A stretch of DNA of 64,000 bases from Corynebacterium sp. HMSC078H07 (GCF_001812805.1 NZ_KV810440.1:1-64000), one strand, 5' to 3'. Numbered from the stretch's first letter, positions 18,375-28,572 are shown. Notes: a model not told the origin generated them from the sequence alone. Translations and numbers: made by a program.

Positions 18375-18457
18375 ACCATAGAGGAGGCCTTATGCAGATT
18401 TTATTTTAAGGCCGGAGGGGTTGATAATGGAATAAACAACCCCGAAACATGTACTGA

Positions 18458-19438
18458 ATGGCTAAGAAATCTTCCCGCCCCTCCAAGGGGCTCGTAACAT
18501 CAGAGGACCCGCTCCCTCCGGTCCGCATCCTCGTATCGTGGAGTCCTAAATCCGCCGGTACGGAGGCTATTGACTTCGCAGCATGGATAGCGCGCACCAC
18601 ACCTGCGCACATCCGCGTTGTCTCCACCATCTCGCAACCGCTGACCGTTACTTCCTTAAGCAAGCTCAGCGGTTCCTACAAGAAGTGGTTCAAGAAGGAA
18701 CGCGCTACCTGCGAAGATGCTGTCCGGGATGCATTGAGCACAGCCGGCGTGCATAAGTCCCAATGGGATACGGACGTGTCTGTTCTCGTCGCCGGGCCCT
18801 CCCGCCCGCAGCTCTTAGAGGAGATGGCCCAGGATTTCGGCGCTCACGTCATTTTGTTGGGCGCCAATCAGTCCGCGCCGAAGGGCCGCTTCTTCTCCGG
18901 CTCAACGGCGGATGCCCTCCTTCACTATTCTCCCCTTCCTGTCGGCTTGAGCCCACGCGGCATCAAGCTCTCCAAGCACGGAGTCACTCGCATCAACTTC
19001 GCGTTTACCGACCGCGGCTGCGATGACGACCCCGCACTCCTCCGCGCTGCATGCATGGCACACCGCGCCGGGCTCCCCCTTCGCATACTGGCGTTTTCGC
19101 CGGAGGGGCTTATCGACGTCCCCCTGGACTACTCCCCTACTTTCCCCAGCGACGCCCCCAATTGGCGCGAGCACTCGCTCTCCCTTTTGGACCGCGCCCA
19201 CGATTTTATTGCGGACGCCTTCCCGGATCTCGAGGTCACCACGGCCATCGGCAGCGGTAACGGCTGGTCCGGGGCGGTGGACTCACTCAAGTGGAAGAAG
19301 GGCGACCTTCTCTGCTTGGGGTCAGCGCCCATGGGCCCCATTGCCCGTGTCTTCATAGGAAGTACCGCCACTGAGCTTCTTCCGCACGTAGGTGTGCCTG
19401 TACTTGTGTGCCCGACGGGTCCGGATCCTGAGTCCTAG
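18458..19438 (+). CDS. Tandem universal stress protein (UspA family)
   Basis: 326 residues made of two Usp domains. Each ends in the ATP-binding loop: [20 protein letters not shown] (about 130-150) and [20 protein letters not shown] (about 288-308). Such proteins bind ATP and accumulate under stress; the target is unknown. It lies 83 bases after malR and is probably co-transcribed. A 7-bp stem GGCCTTA/TAAGGCC (18386-18413) lies between the two genes. Confidence 0.85.
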   Translation: MAKKSSRPSKGLVTSEDPLPPVRILVSWSPKSAGTEAIDFAAWIARTTPAHIRVVSTISQPLTVTSLSKLSGSYKKWFKKERATCEDAVRDALSTAGVHKSQWDTDVSVLVAGPSRPQLLEEMAQDFGAHVILLGANQSAPKGRFFSGSTADALLHYSPLPVGLSPRGIKLSKHGVTRINFAFTDRGCDDDPALLRAACMAHRAGLPLRILAFSPEGLIDVPLDYSPTFPSDAPNWREHSLSLLDRAHDFIADAFPDLEVTTAIGSGNGWSGAVDSLKWKKGDLLCLGSAPMGPIARVFIGSTATELLPHVGVPVLVCPTGPDPES

Positions 19439-19460
19439 TTCACGCGTTAGACTGCACATC

Positions 19461-19937
19461 ATGGCAGCTGAGCATCCTGAAAACGACCTGACGTCGGACG
19501 CGGACTACGCTAACCTGCGCCGTCCGGAGCCGCAGAGCTTCGACGAGCTTGCCGACGCCCCCGATCCCCTCGTCCTCGCCGAAGCCAACCGCCGCTCTTC
19601 GCGCCAAGCGCTCTGGTTCATGGTGGCTATCCTTCTGGGCTCGGCACTGTATGCACTGCTCCTCGCTGGCATTTTCAAGCTCACCGGCCCCGATACCAAC
19701 TGCCACCCGGCGGTCTATGCCTCATGGCTGTGCACGAAGACGCAGCGAACCATTTTCGCGACCACAACGATGATCATCCCCTTCGCGGGCATGATCGGCT
19801 GCGCCGTCATCATGGTGCGCAAGCTCAAGGCTTATCTGCGCTGGCGCGGGTGGATGGCCATTTTCTGGGTCATGGCCGGCAACTTTATGCTCTGGGGCAT
19901 TAACGATATTCAGATTCTCCTCGCCCCAGAGCTCTAG
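19461..19937 (+). CDS. Three-helix membrane protein, unknown function
   Basis: 158 residues: a polar, acidic N-terminal 50 residues, then three hydrophobic helices (about 52-75, 98-120, 132-155). I recognise no family. The ATG at 19461 is preferred over an in-frame ATG at 19392 because TAGACT (19448-19453) lies 7 bases before it, a leaderless-promoter spacing. The gene ends two bases before the stop of the convergent trhO. Confidence 0.7.
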   Translation: MAAEHPENDLTSDADYANLRRPEPQSFDELADAPDPLVLAEANRRSSRQALWFMVAILLGSALYALLLAGIFKLTGPDTNCHPAVYASWLCTKTQRTIFATTTMIIPFAGMIGCAVIMVRKLKAYLRWRGWMAIFWVMAGNFMLWGINDIQILLAPEL

Positions 19938-19939
19938 TC

Positions 19940-20869
19940 CTATTTTTGTGCTTCGGCGCGCGCGACCTCCGCACAGTCCTCGCGCCCACAATGCTGCGTC
20001 TCTGTGTGTTGGATGCAGTCATCACAGATGAGCACCTGCTGGCGGCACGTGTCCTCATTGATGCAGTTGTGGAAAGTATTGGTGCCTTTGCCGCAGTGCA
20101 CGCAGTGGCCCAGCTGGATAAAGCCTGGATCCTCAATCCCCTGGCCAAATTCGTGGTGCATACGCTTATCGAAGACATACATCGAGCCTTCCCACAGGCC
20201 ATCGTTGCCGTACTTTTCGCCGTAGCGCACGATGCCACCGTCAATTTGGTAGACCTCGTTGAAGCCACGATTCTTCATCAGCGACGACAAGATTTCGCAG
20301 CGAATGCCACCGGTGCAGTAGGAAACGACCGGCTTATCCTTCATCCAGTCGTACTTGCCGGATTCCAGCTCAGCGATGAAGTCGTGCGTCGTTTTCACGT
20401 CCGGCACCACGGCATTTTTGAACTTGCCGATTTCCGCTTCCATAGCATTGCGCCCGTCAAAGAAGACGACCTCATCGCCGCGTTCTTCGACCAGCTTGTT
20501 GACTTCTTCGGGTTTCAAGTGCACGCCGCCACCGACGACACCATTCTCATCTACCTTGAGCTCACCCGGCGCGCCAAAGGCCACGATCTCATCGCGGACC
20601 TTGACTGAGAGGCGTGGAAAGTCATCCGCGCCACCCTCCGACCACTTGAACTCCATTTTCTTGAAACCCGGATACTCACGGGTCTCACGCACGTAGCGCT
20701 TGCAGGCATCCATGTCACCGCCAACGGTGCCATTGATGCCGTGCTCCGAGATGAGGATGCGGCCCTTAAGCCCGAGCTTCTCGCACAGCGAGCGCTGCCA
20801 CAACATAATCGCGGTGGGGTCCTCGATGGGAGTAAAGCAGTAGTAGAGGAGAATCTTGCCAATAGTCAC
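19940..20869 (-). CDS. trhO: tRNA uridine-34 5-hydroxylase (TrhO/YceA rhodanese)
   Basis: 309 residues: N-terminal acylphosphatase-like fold, a rhodanese domain with active Cys185 in YCTGGIRCE, and a Cys-rich C-terminus ([19 protein letters not shown]) that may bind zinc. TrhO proteins hydroxylate U34 of tRNAs using oxygen, the first step toward cmo5U or mo5U. Starts at GTG with TAGACT 7 bases upstream on the minus strand, so it is probably leaderless. Confidence 0.9.
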   Translation of the reverse strand: MTIGKILLYYCFTPIEDPTAIMLWQRSLCEKLGLKGRILISEHGINGTVGGDMDACKRYVRETREYPGFKKMEFKWSEGGADDFPRLSVKVRDEIVAFGAPGELKVDENGVVGGGVHLKPEEVNKLVEERGDEVVFFDGRNAMEAEIGKFKNAVVPDVKTTHDFIAELESGKYDWMKDKPVVSYCTGGIRCEILSSLMKNRGFNEVYQIDGGIVRYGEKYGNDGLWEGSMYVFDKRMHHEFGQGIEDPGFIQLGHCVHCGKGTNTFHNCINEDTCRQQVLICDDCIQHTETQHCGREDCAEVARAEAQK

Positions 20870-20918
20870 GCCCGCAAGTCTAGGCCTGCTGCGAAGTAAA
20901 ACCCCAATCTTTCCTGAC

Positions 20919-22649
20919 TTAAGGTTGTGGATTTAGTACATAGGCCCGGCTGCGACTCGTGGGCGGCGCTGTGGGTTGAACTCGCCCTGAATCGATGAGC
21001 CCCCGAAGGCCGTAACGAATCGTGCTTGCGCTATAGCCGGTCTTGTCCATGAGCTGATGAATATTGTGCTCCACGTCAACCTCCAACACACCTAGGATTC
21101 CCACTTGCACAGGAGTCAGCCCTAAGACATCAGCGGAGAGACCGTACCGTTCAGGACCACGCTGATGCTCAGTTAAGAGACCTTCACTCACGAGCTCGCC
21201 CAGCTCCTCGCGCGCTTCGTCGCTATCGATACCAAGTACGCTTCGAATAAGCTGCGGAGTCACCTCACGGTATTCCCGTGCTAGAAGCATCACTTGGGCA
21301 CGCTCTGGCGATAAATCCCCGATTCCAAGCTTCTCTAGCCATCGCTGGGCTTCAGGATTCAACAGACCGTGCCGATGCAGCACCACGGTAAAGGCACCTA
21401 TTTCGATTTTGAATTGTGGTTGCGGCAGGCCATGCTGCTTCATTGCCGCTTGCATTCGGCGAATACCACTTCCTTGGTTTTCCGCGATCGTTCCTTTGTC
21501 TCTTGCCGGAACATAGGACAATGTCTTAGCAATGAATTGATTACGAGGCACTGACCTTCCGTCATCAAGATTGTCGAGTGTACGGTCTCCCCACAGGCCA
21601 CCTGGATTGCGAATCTCAACACGGTCACTAAAAATATCAATCGCAACTTGCTCGCTGATCGACACTGGACCATAGTCGCGATGCATCACGGCATTGGTAA
21701 TTGCTTCGCGCAGGACCACCTCAGGAATCTCCGGTTCCTGCTCGACAGTTCTTCCCCGCTCAACATATCGGGTATTGAGCAGGCTTAACGTCGCACCGAT
21801 CGCATCTTCGATTTGATCTTTGATGTGGCCTTCACACACCTTGCGATGATCAAACCGTACTTCTGGATCTGCCGATTTTTGCTGTCCGGGGTGCTTCGCC
21901 ACATCGATAAACAACTGCGGGAAGAATTGCTGGGGATAAACACCAAAGCACATCAAACCGGAAAAAACCACTTCACCAGCCCTATTAAGACTATTGAGCT
22001 TTCTCAAAACTGCGAGTGCAGAATTATCTCCGTTGAGCAAACGTGATTGGGAAGCATGAAGACGCTCAATGACTGAGTTGACCAACGGCATATCGAGATC
22101 TTCGATAGCCGCATCCTCCACAATTTGTTGATCAGAGAAATCAGATTCGTAACGGTGCTGGAGCTGATAGATCTCATGTGCGGTGAGATGCTTGTTCTTG
22201 TCATCGAGGCGCTTATAGCTTCCCTTCGTTATCCCCTGGTCGACAACAAAACACGGCATGCGTTTAGCCTTTTGAGTTTCCTCAGACATCGACGCGATTC
22301 CCAACGCCACGATTGGCGCGCCCTCAAAGGTGAAACGACGCACCTGAAATGTAGGAACCGGTTCTACTCTCGGCGCCTTGTCCCCTAGCCCGTTATCCAC
22401 TGAGTCAATAATCTTGTTCGGGTCAAATCCTTGGGCAGGGATAAAACCGGAGGTTTCATCAATCCCAAGAAGTATGACGCCACCATCAGTATTGGCGAAA
22501 GCTGAAACCGTATTCCAGACGTCCTTGTTGAGTTTTCCTACCGCCGCTTTAGCCTCACAGTCATTGTCATCACTACCTTGCGCACGCAGGCGTTCGACAA
22601 TCGCGTTGATGTCTTCATCACTGAAGTTTTCGACATTCCATACCGTCAC
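20919..22649 (-). CDS. AlbA_2 (Schlafen-type) putative DNA-binding regulator
   Basis: 576 residues. N-terminal AlbA_2/Schlafen domain (about 25-160; E-A-K-A-A near 33, then [15 protein letters not shown]). The middle is an ATPase-like C-terminal module with [12 protein letters not shown] and NQGSGIRRM, as in AlbA_2-HATPase_c_4 regulators. Two winged-helix-like segments follow (about 440-575). Start GTG with GGGAGG 8 bases upstream. The gene is visibly more A/T-rich than its neighbours and separates trhO from the DUF1846 gene, suggesting later acquisition. Its regulatory role is inferred, helped by the repeat array directly upstream. Defence or phage-related functions are also known for Schlafen-like proteins. 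Confidence 0.8.
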   Translation of the reverse strand: MTVWNVENFSDEDINAIVERLRAQGSDDNDCEAKAAVGKLNKDVWNTVSAFANTDGGVILLGIDETSGFIPAQGFDPNKIIDSVDNGLGDKAPRVEPVPTFQVRRFTFEGAPIVALGIASMSEETQKAKRMPCFVVDQGITKGSYKRLDDKNKHLTAHEIYQLQHRYESDFSDQQIVEDAAIEDLDMPLVNSVIERLHASQSRLLNGDNSALAVLRKLNSLNRAGEVVFSGLMCFGVYPQQFFPQLFIDVAKHPGQQKSADPEVRFDHRKVCEGHIKDQIEDAIGATLSLLNTRYVERGRTVEQEPEIPEVVLREAITNAVMHRDYGPVSISEQVAIDIFSDRVEIRNPGGLWGDRTLDNLDDGRSVPRNQFIAKTLSYVPARDKGTIAENQGSGIRRMQAAMKQHGLPQPQFKIEIGAFTVVLHRHGLLNPEAQRWLEKLGIGDLSPERAQVMLLAREYREVTPQLIRSVLGIDSDEAREELGELVSEGLLTEHQRGPERYGLSADVLGLTPVQVGILGVLEVDVEHNIHQLMDKTGYSASTIRYGLRGLIDSGRVQPTAPPTSRSRAYVLNPQP

Positions 22650-22674
22650 TGCCCGTGCCTCCCTCAGCTGTTTT

Positions 22675-22798
22675 CTTCACTTTAACACTGACACCGCTGA
22701 CTTTTAACAGTGAGAGCACACATTTGATAAGTGAGGAGTTCACTTCTATCACTGAGGACATCACTTTGATCAGTGAAGCGCCTCATTGTCAGAGTGAG
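22675..22798. repeat. Six-copy 21-bp direct-repeat array (operator-like)
   Basis: Six related imperfect palindromes begin at 22675, 22696, 22717, 22738, 22759 and about 22780, a 21-bp period equal to two helical turns. The clearest unit is TCACTTTGATCAGTGA (22761-22776). The four inner copies align without gaps; the outer two need one gap. The array ends 25 bases before the GTG of the AlbA_2 gene. There are no unique spacers, so it is not CRISPR. Probably a cooperative operator, perhaps autoregulatory. Confidence 0.8.
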
Positions 22799-22863
22799 CT
22801 ACAGAAATAGCAAAGTGTATGCAGCGAGGTCGACGCAGGACGACGGGTTGGCCCTAACAGGCC

Positions 22864-24360
22864 TTAACGCTTCTGGTAGAGAGCGCTCTTGCGGGCAAAG
22901 ACCGGATCGGAGGTCACAAGCACGCCGAGGTTGCGGAAGATACCTTCATCCACAGACCCCAGGATGGTAGTGGTGTGGACGTCGCAGCCCTGCAGTTCCT
23001 TCAATGCATCGAGGGCGCGGCGGGCATTCTCATCCTTCGCAGCGGAGACTGACAGGGCGATGAGAACCTCATCGGTGTGCAGGCGCGGGTTTTTCGAGCC
23101 CAAGTGCTTGGTCTTCAAAGTCTGAATCGGCTCGATGGACTCCGGCGACAGCAAGTGCAGCTCGTCGTCGATGCCGGCCAGGTGCTTCAGCGCATTGAGC
23201 AGGGTAGCCGCCGAGCAGCCCAGCAGTGGGGAGGTGCGGCCGGTGATGATGGTGCCGTCGTGAAGCTGCAGCGCCGATGCGGGTCCCTCGGTCTCCTCTG
23301 CCTTCTGACGCGCCGGCTCCACCACGGGGCGGTCAGTGGCCTTGATTCCAGCCTTGGCCATAATCACCGCAGCACGTTCCGACTGGGTGTTATCGAGACC
23401 GTTGCGGGCCTCCTCCACCAAGGTCTTGAAGTAGCGGCGGATGATTTCCTGTTGGGAGGCCTCGCGGCAGACTTCGTCGTCAGTAATGCAGAAGCCCACC
23501 ATATTCACGCCCATGTCCGTCGGGGACTGGTAGGGCACGGTTCCGGTAAGGCGCTCCAACAGGGACTTGAGCAGTGGGAAGGCCTCGACGTCACGGTTGT
23601 AGTTCACCGTGGATTCGCCATGCGCGGAGAGGTGGAAGTGGTCGATGACATTCGCATCATTGAGGTCCACCGTGGCGGCCTCATAGGCCAGGTTCACCGG
23701 GTGATCCAGCGGAAGGTTCCAAATAGGGAAGGTCTCAAACTTGGCATATCCTGCCTGCACGCCGCGGAGATTCTCGTGGTAGACCTGCGACAATGCCGTG
23801 GCCAACTTGCCGGAGCCCGGGCCCGGCGCGGTCACCACGACGAGGTCCCGGGAGGTCTCCACATAGTCGTTCTTACCCAAGCCATCCTCGGAAACAATGA
23901 GATCAATGTTGGAGGGGTAGCCGGGGATGACGCGGTGACGCGCCACGGTCAGCCCTAGGCGCTCTAGGCGCTCGATGAAGGCCTCCGCCTGGCTATTGCC
24001 CTCCTCCAGCTGCGTCATGACGATGTTGTTGACTAGGAAGCCGCGGTCCCGGAAGACGTCGACAAGCCGCAGCACATCATCTTCATAGAGGATCCCCAGG
24101 TCACCGCGCATCTTCTGCCGCTCGATGTCCTTGGCATTGATGCAGACGAGGATTTCCACGTCATCCTTGATGCGCTCCAACATCGCAATCTTGTTATCCG
24201 GCGTGAAGCCGGGCAGCACGCGGGAGGCATGCATGTCATCAAAAAGCTTGCCACCCATCTCGAGATAAAGCTTCCCACCGATTTCTTTGCGTCGAGCGTT
24301 GATGTGCTCCGACTGCAGCTCAATGTATTTTTCACGGTCAAAACCGATTGCGCGCCCCAT
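22864..24360 (-). CDS. DUF1846 family protein (UPF0371)
   Basis: 498 residues matching the length and conserved segments of the DUF1846 family: opening IGFDREKYI, then the nucleotide-binding-like stretch [20 protein letters not shown] and a conserved GCSAA near the C-terminal third. Structures of the family exist but its reaction is unknown. AAGGG lies about 10 bases before the ATG. Monocistronic. The promoter region borders the nei2 promoter (divergent, 77 bases). Confidence 0.88.
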   Translation of the reverse strand: MGRAIGFDREKYIELQSEHINARRKEIGGKLYLEMGGKLFDDMHASRVLPGFTPDNKIAMLERIKDDVEILVCINAKDIERQKMRGDLGILYEDDVLRLVDVFRDRGFLVNNIVMTQLEEGNSQAEAFIERLERLGLTVARHRVIPGYPSNIDLIVSEDGLGKNDYVETSRDLVVVTAPGPGSGKLATALSQVYHENLRGVQAGYAKFETFPIWNLPLDHPVNLAYEAATVDLNDANVIDHFHLSAHGESTVNYNRDVEAFPLLKSLLERLTGTVPYQSPTDMGVNMVGFCITDDEVCREASQQEIIRRYFKTLVEEARNGLDNTQSERAAVIMAKAGIKATDRPVVEPARQKAEETEGPASALQLHDGTIITGRTSPLLGCSAATLLNALKHLAGIDDELHLLSPESIEPIQTLKTKHLGSKNPRLHTDEVLIALSVSAAKDENARRALDALKELQGCDVHTTTILGSVDEGIFRNLGVLVTSDPVFARKSALYQKR

Positions 24361-24437
24361 AATATTTAGGCCCTTCCGTTCAACGGGTAGTACCCGGAAA
24401 GTCTACAGCAGCACTGCCCCCGCGTAGACTTCCTGAC

Positions 24438-25247
24438 ATGCCTGAGGGACACGTTATTCACCGCCTTGCTCGGACACTCAATGCGGACTTTCGCGGCGCG
24501 CCGCTGGCTGTGAGCAGCCCCCAGGGCAGGTTTGCTGCGGAGGCCGCGCTTGTCGACGCCTCACCCCTCACCCTCGCCGAAGCCTATGGCAAGCACCTGT
24601 TTCTTCACTTCGATGCCGAGGACCCTCGCCACGTCATCTATATCCACCTAGGCCTCATCGGCTCCCTGCGCTTCGAACCTTCGGCCGACGTGTGGGGTCA
24701 GATTCGACTACGCCTCGATAACGGCACAACGGCCGCCAACCTGCGCGGACCGCAATTCTGCACTCTTATTACCGAGGAGGAGTACCAGGTCAAGGTGGCG
24801 AAGGTGGGCCAGGATCCGCTGCGTGAGGATGCTGACCCCGATGCCCTGTGGGCCCGGGTGCATGCCTCACGGCGCAGTATCGGTGCCCAGCTCATGGACC
24901 AGGGCCTCTTCGCTGGTGTAGGCAATATTTACCGCGCCGAGGCTCTCTTCCGCCAAGAACTCTCCCCCTTCATCCCCGGCACTCAACTCGACCGCGCCGA
25001 GTTCGATGCAATCTGGTCTGACCTGGTCGGCCTCATGGACTACGGCGTGGAGCACGGCCGCATCGACACCGTCCACCCTGCCCATACGCCGGAGGCCATG
25101 GGCCGCGAGCCGCGCAAGGATGACCACGGCGGCGAGGTCTACGTCTACCGCCGCGCCGGGCAGCCCTGCCATGTCTGCGGCGCAGAAATTCAAGAGAAGG
25201 TCATGCAGGGCCGCAATCTCTTCTGGTGCCCCACCTGCCAGGGCTAA
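24438..25247 (+). CDS. Fpg/Nei-family DNA glycosylase (Nei2-like)
   Basis: 269 residues starting MPEGHVIHRLA: after Met removal the N-terminal Pro is the nucleophile and Glu2 the catalytic acid of Fpg/Nei base-excision glycosylases. A C-terminal CxxC...CxxC zinc finger (CHVC, CPTC) binds DNA. PEGHxIHRLA is typical of actinobacterial Nei2, which removes oxidised pyrimidines. Leaderless: TAGACT (24425-24430) is 7 bases before the ATG. Confidence 0.9.
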   Translation: MPEGHVIHRLARTLNADFRGAPLAVSSPQGRFAAEAALVDASPLTLAEAYGKHLFLHFDAEDPRHVIYIHLGLIGSLRFEPSADVWGQIRLRLDNGTTAANLRGPQFCTLITEEEYQVKVAKVGQDPLREDADPDALWARVHASRRSIGAQLMDQGLFAGVGNIYRAEALFRQELSPFIPGTQLDRAEFDAIWSDLVGLMDYGVEHGRIDTVHPAHTPEAMGREPRKDDHGGEVYVYRRAGQPCHVCGAEIQEKVMQGRNLFWCPTCQG

Positions 25248-25258
25248 ACTGTGAGGGT

Positions 25259-26860
25259 ATGCGCCCTGCTTATACCGTTGCCACTGTTCGTGCTGCTGAG
25301 GAGCGTCTCCTCGCTGAGCAATCGCACCCCGACCAGCTCATGCAGCTGGCGGCCGCAGCGGTGGCGGAGGCTGCCACCTCCATGCTGGCTGCTCTCCCCG
25401 GTGCGGTAGTCATCCTCGCCGGCTCGGGCGGCAATGGCGGTGATGGACTCTTTGCCGGTGCGCACTTGGCTGAGCGTGGTATCACCGTCCATGCCCTAGT
25501 CCCCGAGAAACACCATGAGGCGGCACTGGAGGCTTTCCTCGCCGCGGGCGGCACGGTCCTTCCTTCGAAGACCACGCTGCCGACAGGCACCGCGCTGCTT
25601 ATCGACGCTATCGCGGGCCTCGGTTCCGCCCGCGGCTTGAGCGGCGCCGCACTGTCGCTCTACCGCGACGCCACCGCCGTCGGCGCCGCAGTTTTAGCCG
25701 TCGACATGCCCACCGGCGTCGATGCGGACACCGGCGTGGCCGCCCCAGACACCGTCGAGGCCGATGTCACCATCACCTTCGGCTCGCCGCGCCTGGGACA
25801 TGCGCTGGCTGCTGAATGCGGGCAGGTGGTGGTCTCCGATCTCTTCCTACCCGGCGCGCCTTCCTTCGCTGAGACCCTCGCTGAACTGGATGAACCCGCC
25901 GCATTCATCGCCCATGAGCCCACGGTTCCCTCGCCCTGGGAGTGGCTCCCGGGCGAACCCGATCTGCCAGGTGGGCGCCTCACTCGTCCCTGGCCTGTCG
26001 GTTGCACCGGCCCCATTACCGATCCCACACCACATTCACGTTCCGACAAATACTCCGGTGGCGTCGTCGCCCTCGCTGCCGGCAGTGCGGCTTACCCGGG
26101 CGCGGGCATCCTCTGCGCCACCGCGGCGGTGCGAGCCACGCCGTCGATGGTGCGCTTCATCGGCGATAACACCATCACGTCTCTGCTTCCTGAGTTGGTC
26201 TGCCACCCGGATGTTTCCTCCGCTGGCCGCGCCCAAGCCTGGGTCGTGGGCCCAGGCCGCGGTACCGATGCAGCGGCCGCCGCCGAACTGCGCAAGGTTC
26301 TAGCGCAGGACCTGCCCACCGTTATCGATGCCGACGCCCTCACGCTTCTGGCGCGCAACACCTCCTTGCGCCGGACAGTCGCCGAGCACCCGCTGACCAT
26401 CCTCACCCCACACGAAGGCGAATTCACCCGCCTCTACGAGGCCACCTTCGGCTCTTCGCTCCATGCGGCTACCGGCTGGAGCCGCGCCCTCCACGAACTA
26501 GCCGGGGAACTGAACAGCATCATCCTGCTCAAAGGCCGCCTCACCCGCGTCACCGCACCCGGCCAGCCGCTGTACTCCTTCAATTCCGGCCACTCCTTTG
26601 CCGCAACTCCCGGCTCTGGCGACGTGCTCTCCGGCATCCTCGGTGCGGTCATGGCCCAGCTCTTCGCCAAAACCTCCACCGAAACCGCCGCCGCGACCAC
26701 CGCCCGAGCCATCAGCGAGGTTCTCCACGCCGGCGCCATCCACGCGCATGCTGCGGCCATCGCGGCCGAAACCCGCGAAGGCTTCGCGCCTTGTTCGGCC
26801 TCCCAGATCGCCGCAGCCATCCCACAGGCCATTGCCCGGCTCCTCAACGCGCAGCGCTAG
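25259..26860 (+). CDS. nnr: Bifunctional NAD(P)HX epimerase/dehydratase
   Basis: 533 residues. The N-terminal NnrE domain (to about 225) contains GSGGNGGDG and AVDMPTGVDADTG. The C-terminal ADP-dependent NnrD dehydratase domain (about 265-530) contains LTPHEGEF and AATPGSGDVLSG. Together they repair hydrated NADH and NADPH. The start at 25259 is chosen because TAAACT (25245-25250), which overlaps the nei2 stop, lies 8 bases upstream; an ATG at 25226 would overlap nei2. Confidence 0.92.
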   Translation: MRPAYTVATVRAAEERLLAEQSHPDQLMQLAAAAVAEAATSMLAALPGAVVILAGSGGNGGDGLFAGAHLAERGITVHALVPEKHHEAALEAFLAAGGTVLPSKTTLPTGTALLIDAIAGLGSARGLSGAALSLYRDATAVGAAVLAVDMPTGVDADTGVAAPDTVEADVTITFGSPRLGHALAAECGQVVVSDLFLPGAPSFAETLAELDEPAAFIAHEPTVPSPWEWLPGEPDLPGGRLTRPWPVGCTGPITDPTPHSRSDKYSGGVVALAAGSAAYPGAGILCATAAVRATPSMVRFIGDNTITSLLPELVCHPDVSSAGRAQAWVVGPGRGTDAAAAAELRKVLAQDLPTVIDADALTLLARNTSLRRTVAEHPLTILTPHEGEFTRLYEATFGSSLHAATGWSRALHELAGELNSIILLKGRLTRVTAPGQPLYSFNSGHSFAATPGSGDVLSGILGAVMAQLFAKTSTETAAATTARAISEVLHAGAIHAHAAAIAAETREGFAPCSASQIAAAIPQAIARLLNAQR

Positions 26861-26890
26861 CTCCGTAGCCCGGCGCTAGCTCCGCAGCAA

Positions 26891-26958
26891 GGTACGTTTC
26901 GATCAAATAGCACCCCAGAAATTCGAAGATCTGGGACCTTATTTGATCGAAACGTACC
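26891..26958. repeat. 68-bp hairpin element 1
   Basis: Terminal 19-bp perfect inverted repeats (GGTACGTTTCGATCAAATA) enclose a second stem CCCAGA/TCTGGG. It lies between convergent genes. No T-run follows on either strand, which argues against a simple intrinsic terminator. Confidence 0.75.
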
Positions 26959-26974
26959 CAGCCGCCACCGTGTT

Positions 26975-27040
26975 GGTACATTTTCGCAACGAAGCCCTAG
27001 ACTTTCGCGGTTCTCGGGCCACTATTTACGAAAACGTACC
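26975..27040. repeat. 66-bp hairpin element 2, related to element 1
   Basis: Arms GGTACATTTTCG and CGAAAACGTACC (11 of 12 pair) with an inner GCCC/GGGC. It has the same end motif and architecture as the element 17 bases before it. It overlaps the last codons of the YwaF-like gene. Confidence 0.6.
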
Positions 27041-27846
27041 GCCGCTCGACGCAGAATCCCAGACGCGGTGCCGACGGACTTGCGCAGCAATCCCCTCGTG
27101 CCCACCGGCACGGTGCCGTGGCGCAGGGAGGTGTTCTCCCAGGGCCATGTCATTCCAGCCCAGGCTGCCATGACGGCAAGGGTCTCCACCGCAATGTAGC
27201 CGGGCCAGGGACCGAACAGGTTGATGATGGAGGGACTGCCCGGCGCGTGGTTGAGGAAACCGTAGTTGCCGTCTGTCTTGGCGTTGACCGTCATCGCGAT
27301 GGCCATCCAGATGGGCGTGACCTTCACGGCAAAGCGGTAGCCCTTCCACGTCGGTCGATAGCCCAGGCCGAAGGTCAGGCCCAGCGGTACGGCGAGCGCC
27401 ACGATGTGGAAGAACCAGTAGGTGCTAAAACGCAGCCAGCGTGGGGCAAAGTAGTAGATGACATCCGGGGTGATGATGGCCTGCGGGTTAAGGATGATGC
27501 CCCAGAAATACGTCAGGGTGAGGGCATGCTCGTTGCCGGTAATGAGGCCGAGCGCCAAGATGGGACGCAGCACGTCACAAAGGTGCAGCGGGAGGGACTC
27601 CCGGATATCGAACTGGGAAGGATCCAGGGAAATAACTGTCCATGCGGTGCCGAGGACCAAAAGGACCCAGCCGACCATCTGGCGGACGAACTTTTCACGG
27701 CTTGTGCCTTTAACGCGGCGAGCGCCGACGATGAAGACACCGCAGGCAGCGATGGTAATCGTCAACATAAGCGCATGCAGCGGGGTCCATTGCTGCATGC
27801 GCTCATAGTCGGTAGGGGTTACCCGTGGGCGGCGAGGTCGAAGCAT
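27022..27846 (-). CDS. TIGR02206/YwaF-like integral membrane protein
   Basis: 274 residues, about seven helices, with family-typical segments LPLHLCD, TYFWGIILNPQAIITPD and GSPSIINLFGPWPGY. Distantly related to TMEM164-type proteins; the bacterial function is unknown. The C-terminal 30 residues are basic and are partly encoded by hairpin element 2. A palindrome AGTAC-TAAT-GTACT (27852-27865) sits just before the start and may be an operator. Confidence 0.85.
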   Translation of the reverse strand: MLRPRRPRVTPTDYERMQQWTPLHALMLTITIAACGVFIVGARRVKGTSREKFVRQMVGWVLLVLGTAWTVISLDPSQFDIRESLPLHLCDVLRPILALGLITGNEHALTLTYFWGIILNPQAIITPDVIYYFAPRWLRFSTYWFFHIVALAVPLGLTFGLGYRPTWKGYRFAVKVTPIWMAIAMTVNAKTDGNYGFLNHAPGSPSIINLFGPWPGYIAVETLAVMAAWAGMTWPWENTSLRHGTVPVGTRGLLRKSVGTASGILRRAAVRFRK

Positions 27847-27924
27847 ATCGAAGTACTAATGTACTCCGCCTTCAGCACTTGTGGGCACGAAGAAGAAAAA
27901 TTAGTTCCTTGTATCAATTAGGGC

Positions 27925-28572
27925 CTAGGCCGCCACGTCCGAGTAAGCGGAGACGTATCCGTCCTTGACTTCCAGGACACGGTCGGCATAGTCCAGCAGG
28001 CTGCGGTCGTGGGTGATGAACAGGGTGGCGGTGCCAAAGTCCTCGGTGACACCGCGCAGAAGCTTGGCGATGTCTCGCGAAAGCTTAGAGTCAAGAGCAG
28101 AGGTGGGCTCGTCCGCCAGCAACACGGAAGGCTGGCCCATAAGAGCACGGGCAATGTTGACGCGCTGGCGCTGGCCACCGGAGAGCTGACCCATGCGGCG
28201 GTTGCCAAAGCTCTCAAGGCCCACGAAGCTCAAGAGCTCATCGGCACGGTCCTGACGCGGCTTTCGGCCTTCCATGTGGTCGATGATGAGTAGCTGCTCA
28301 CGCGCGGTCAGAGAAGCAATGAGGTTAGCCTGCTGGAAGATGAGGCCACGGGTGCCGTGCATCTCGACGGATCCGGAGTCCGGTTCGATAAGGCCAGCGG
28401 CCACGGAGAGGAGGGTGGACTTGCCGGAGCCGGACTCGCCGATGACAGCGGTGAGCTCGCCGGGATTCACGTCTAGGCTCACACCGTCCAAAGCGGCAAC
28501 ACGGGATTCGCCGTCGGGGTAGGTCACCACGATGTCGCGGAGGGACAGAGCAGGAGTAGCAGTGGTAATCAT
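27925..28572 (-). CDS. hrtA: Heme exporter ABC ATPase HrtA
   Basis: 215-residue ATPase of the MacB/LolD type: Walker A GESGSGKST (about 46-54), signature LSGGQRQR, Walker B VLLADEPTSALD, and the switch His in ITHD. Its stop-proximal partner is the FtsX-type permease, whose stop overlaps the hrtA start. Together with the divergent sensor/regulator pair this matches the corynebacterial HrtBA-ChrSA heme-detoxification locus. The specific substrate is inferred from that arrangement. Confidence 0.8.
   Translation of the reverse strand: MITTATPALSLRDIVVTYPDGESRVAALDGVSLDVNPGELTAVIGESGSGKSTLLSVAAGLIEPDSGSVEMHGTRGLIFQQANLIASLTAREQLLIIDHMEGRKPRQDRADELLSFVGLESFGNRRMGQLSGGQRQRVNIARALMGQPSVLLADEPTSALDSKLSRDIAKLLRGVTEDFGTATLFITHDRSLLDYADRVLEVKDGYVSAYSDVAA

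Noticed and set aside
22675..22798. Possible CRISPR array
   Set aside because: Repeats abut at 21 bp with no unique spacers and there are no cas genes.
20919..24360. Toxin-antitoxin or restriction system around the AlbA_2 gene
   Set aside because: Only the single regulator-like gene is present; neighbours are DUF1846 and trhO housekeeping genes.
26891..27040. Simple intrinsic terminators between convergent genes
   Set aside because: No T-run on either strand and nearly identical end motifs in both hairpins point to a repeat family rather than ordinary terminators, though not excluded.
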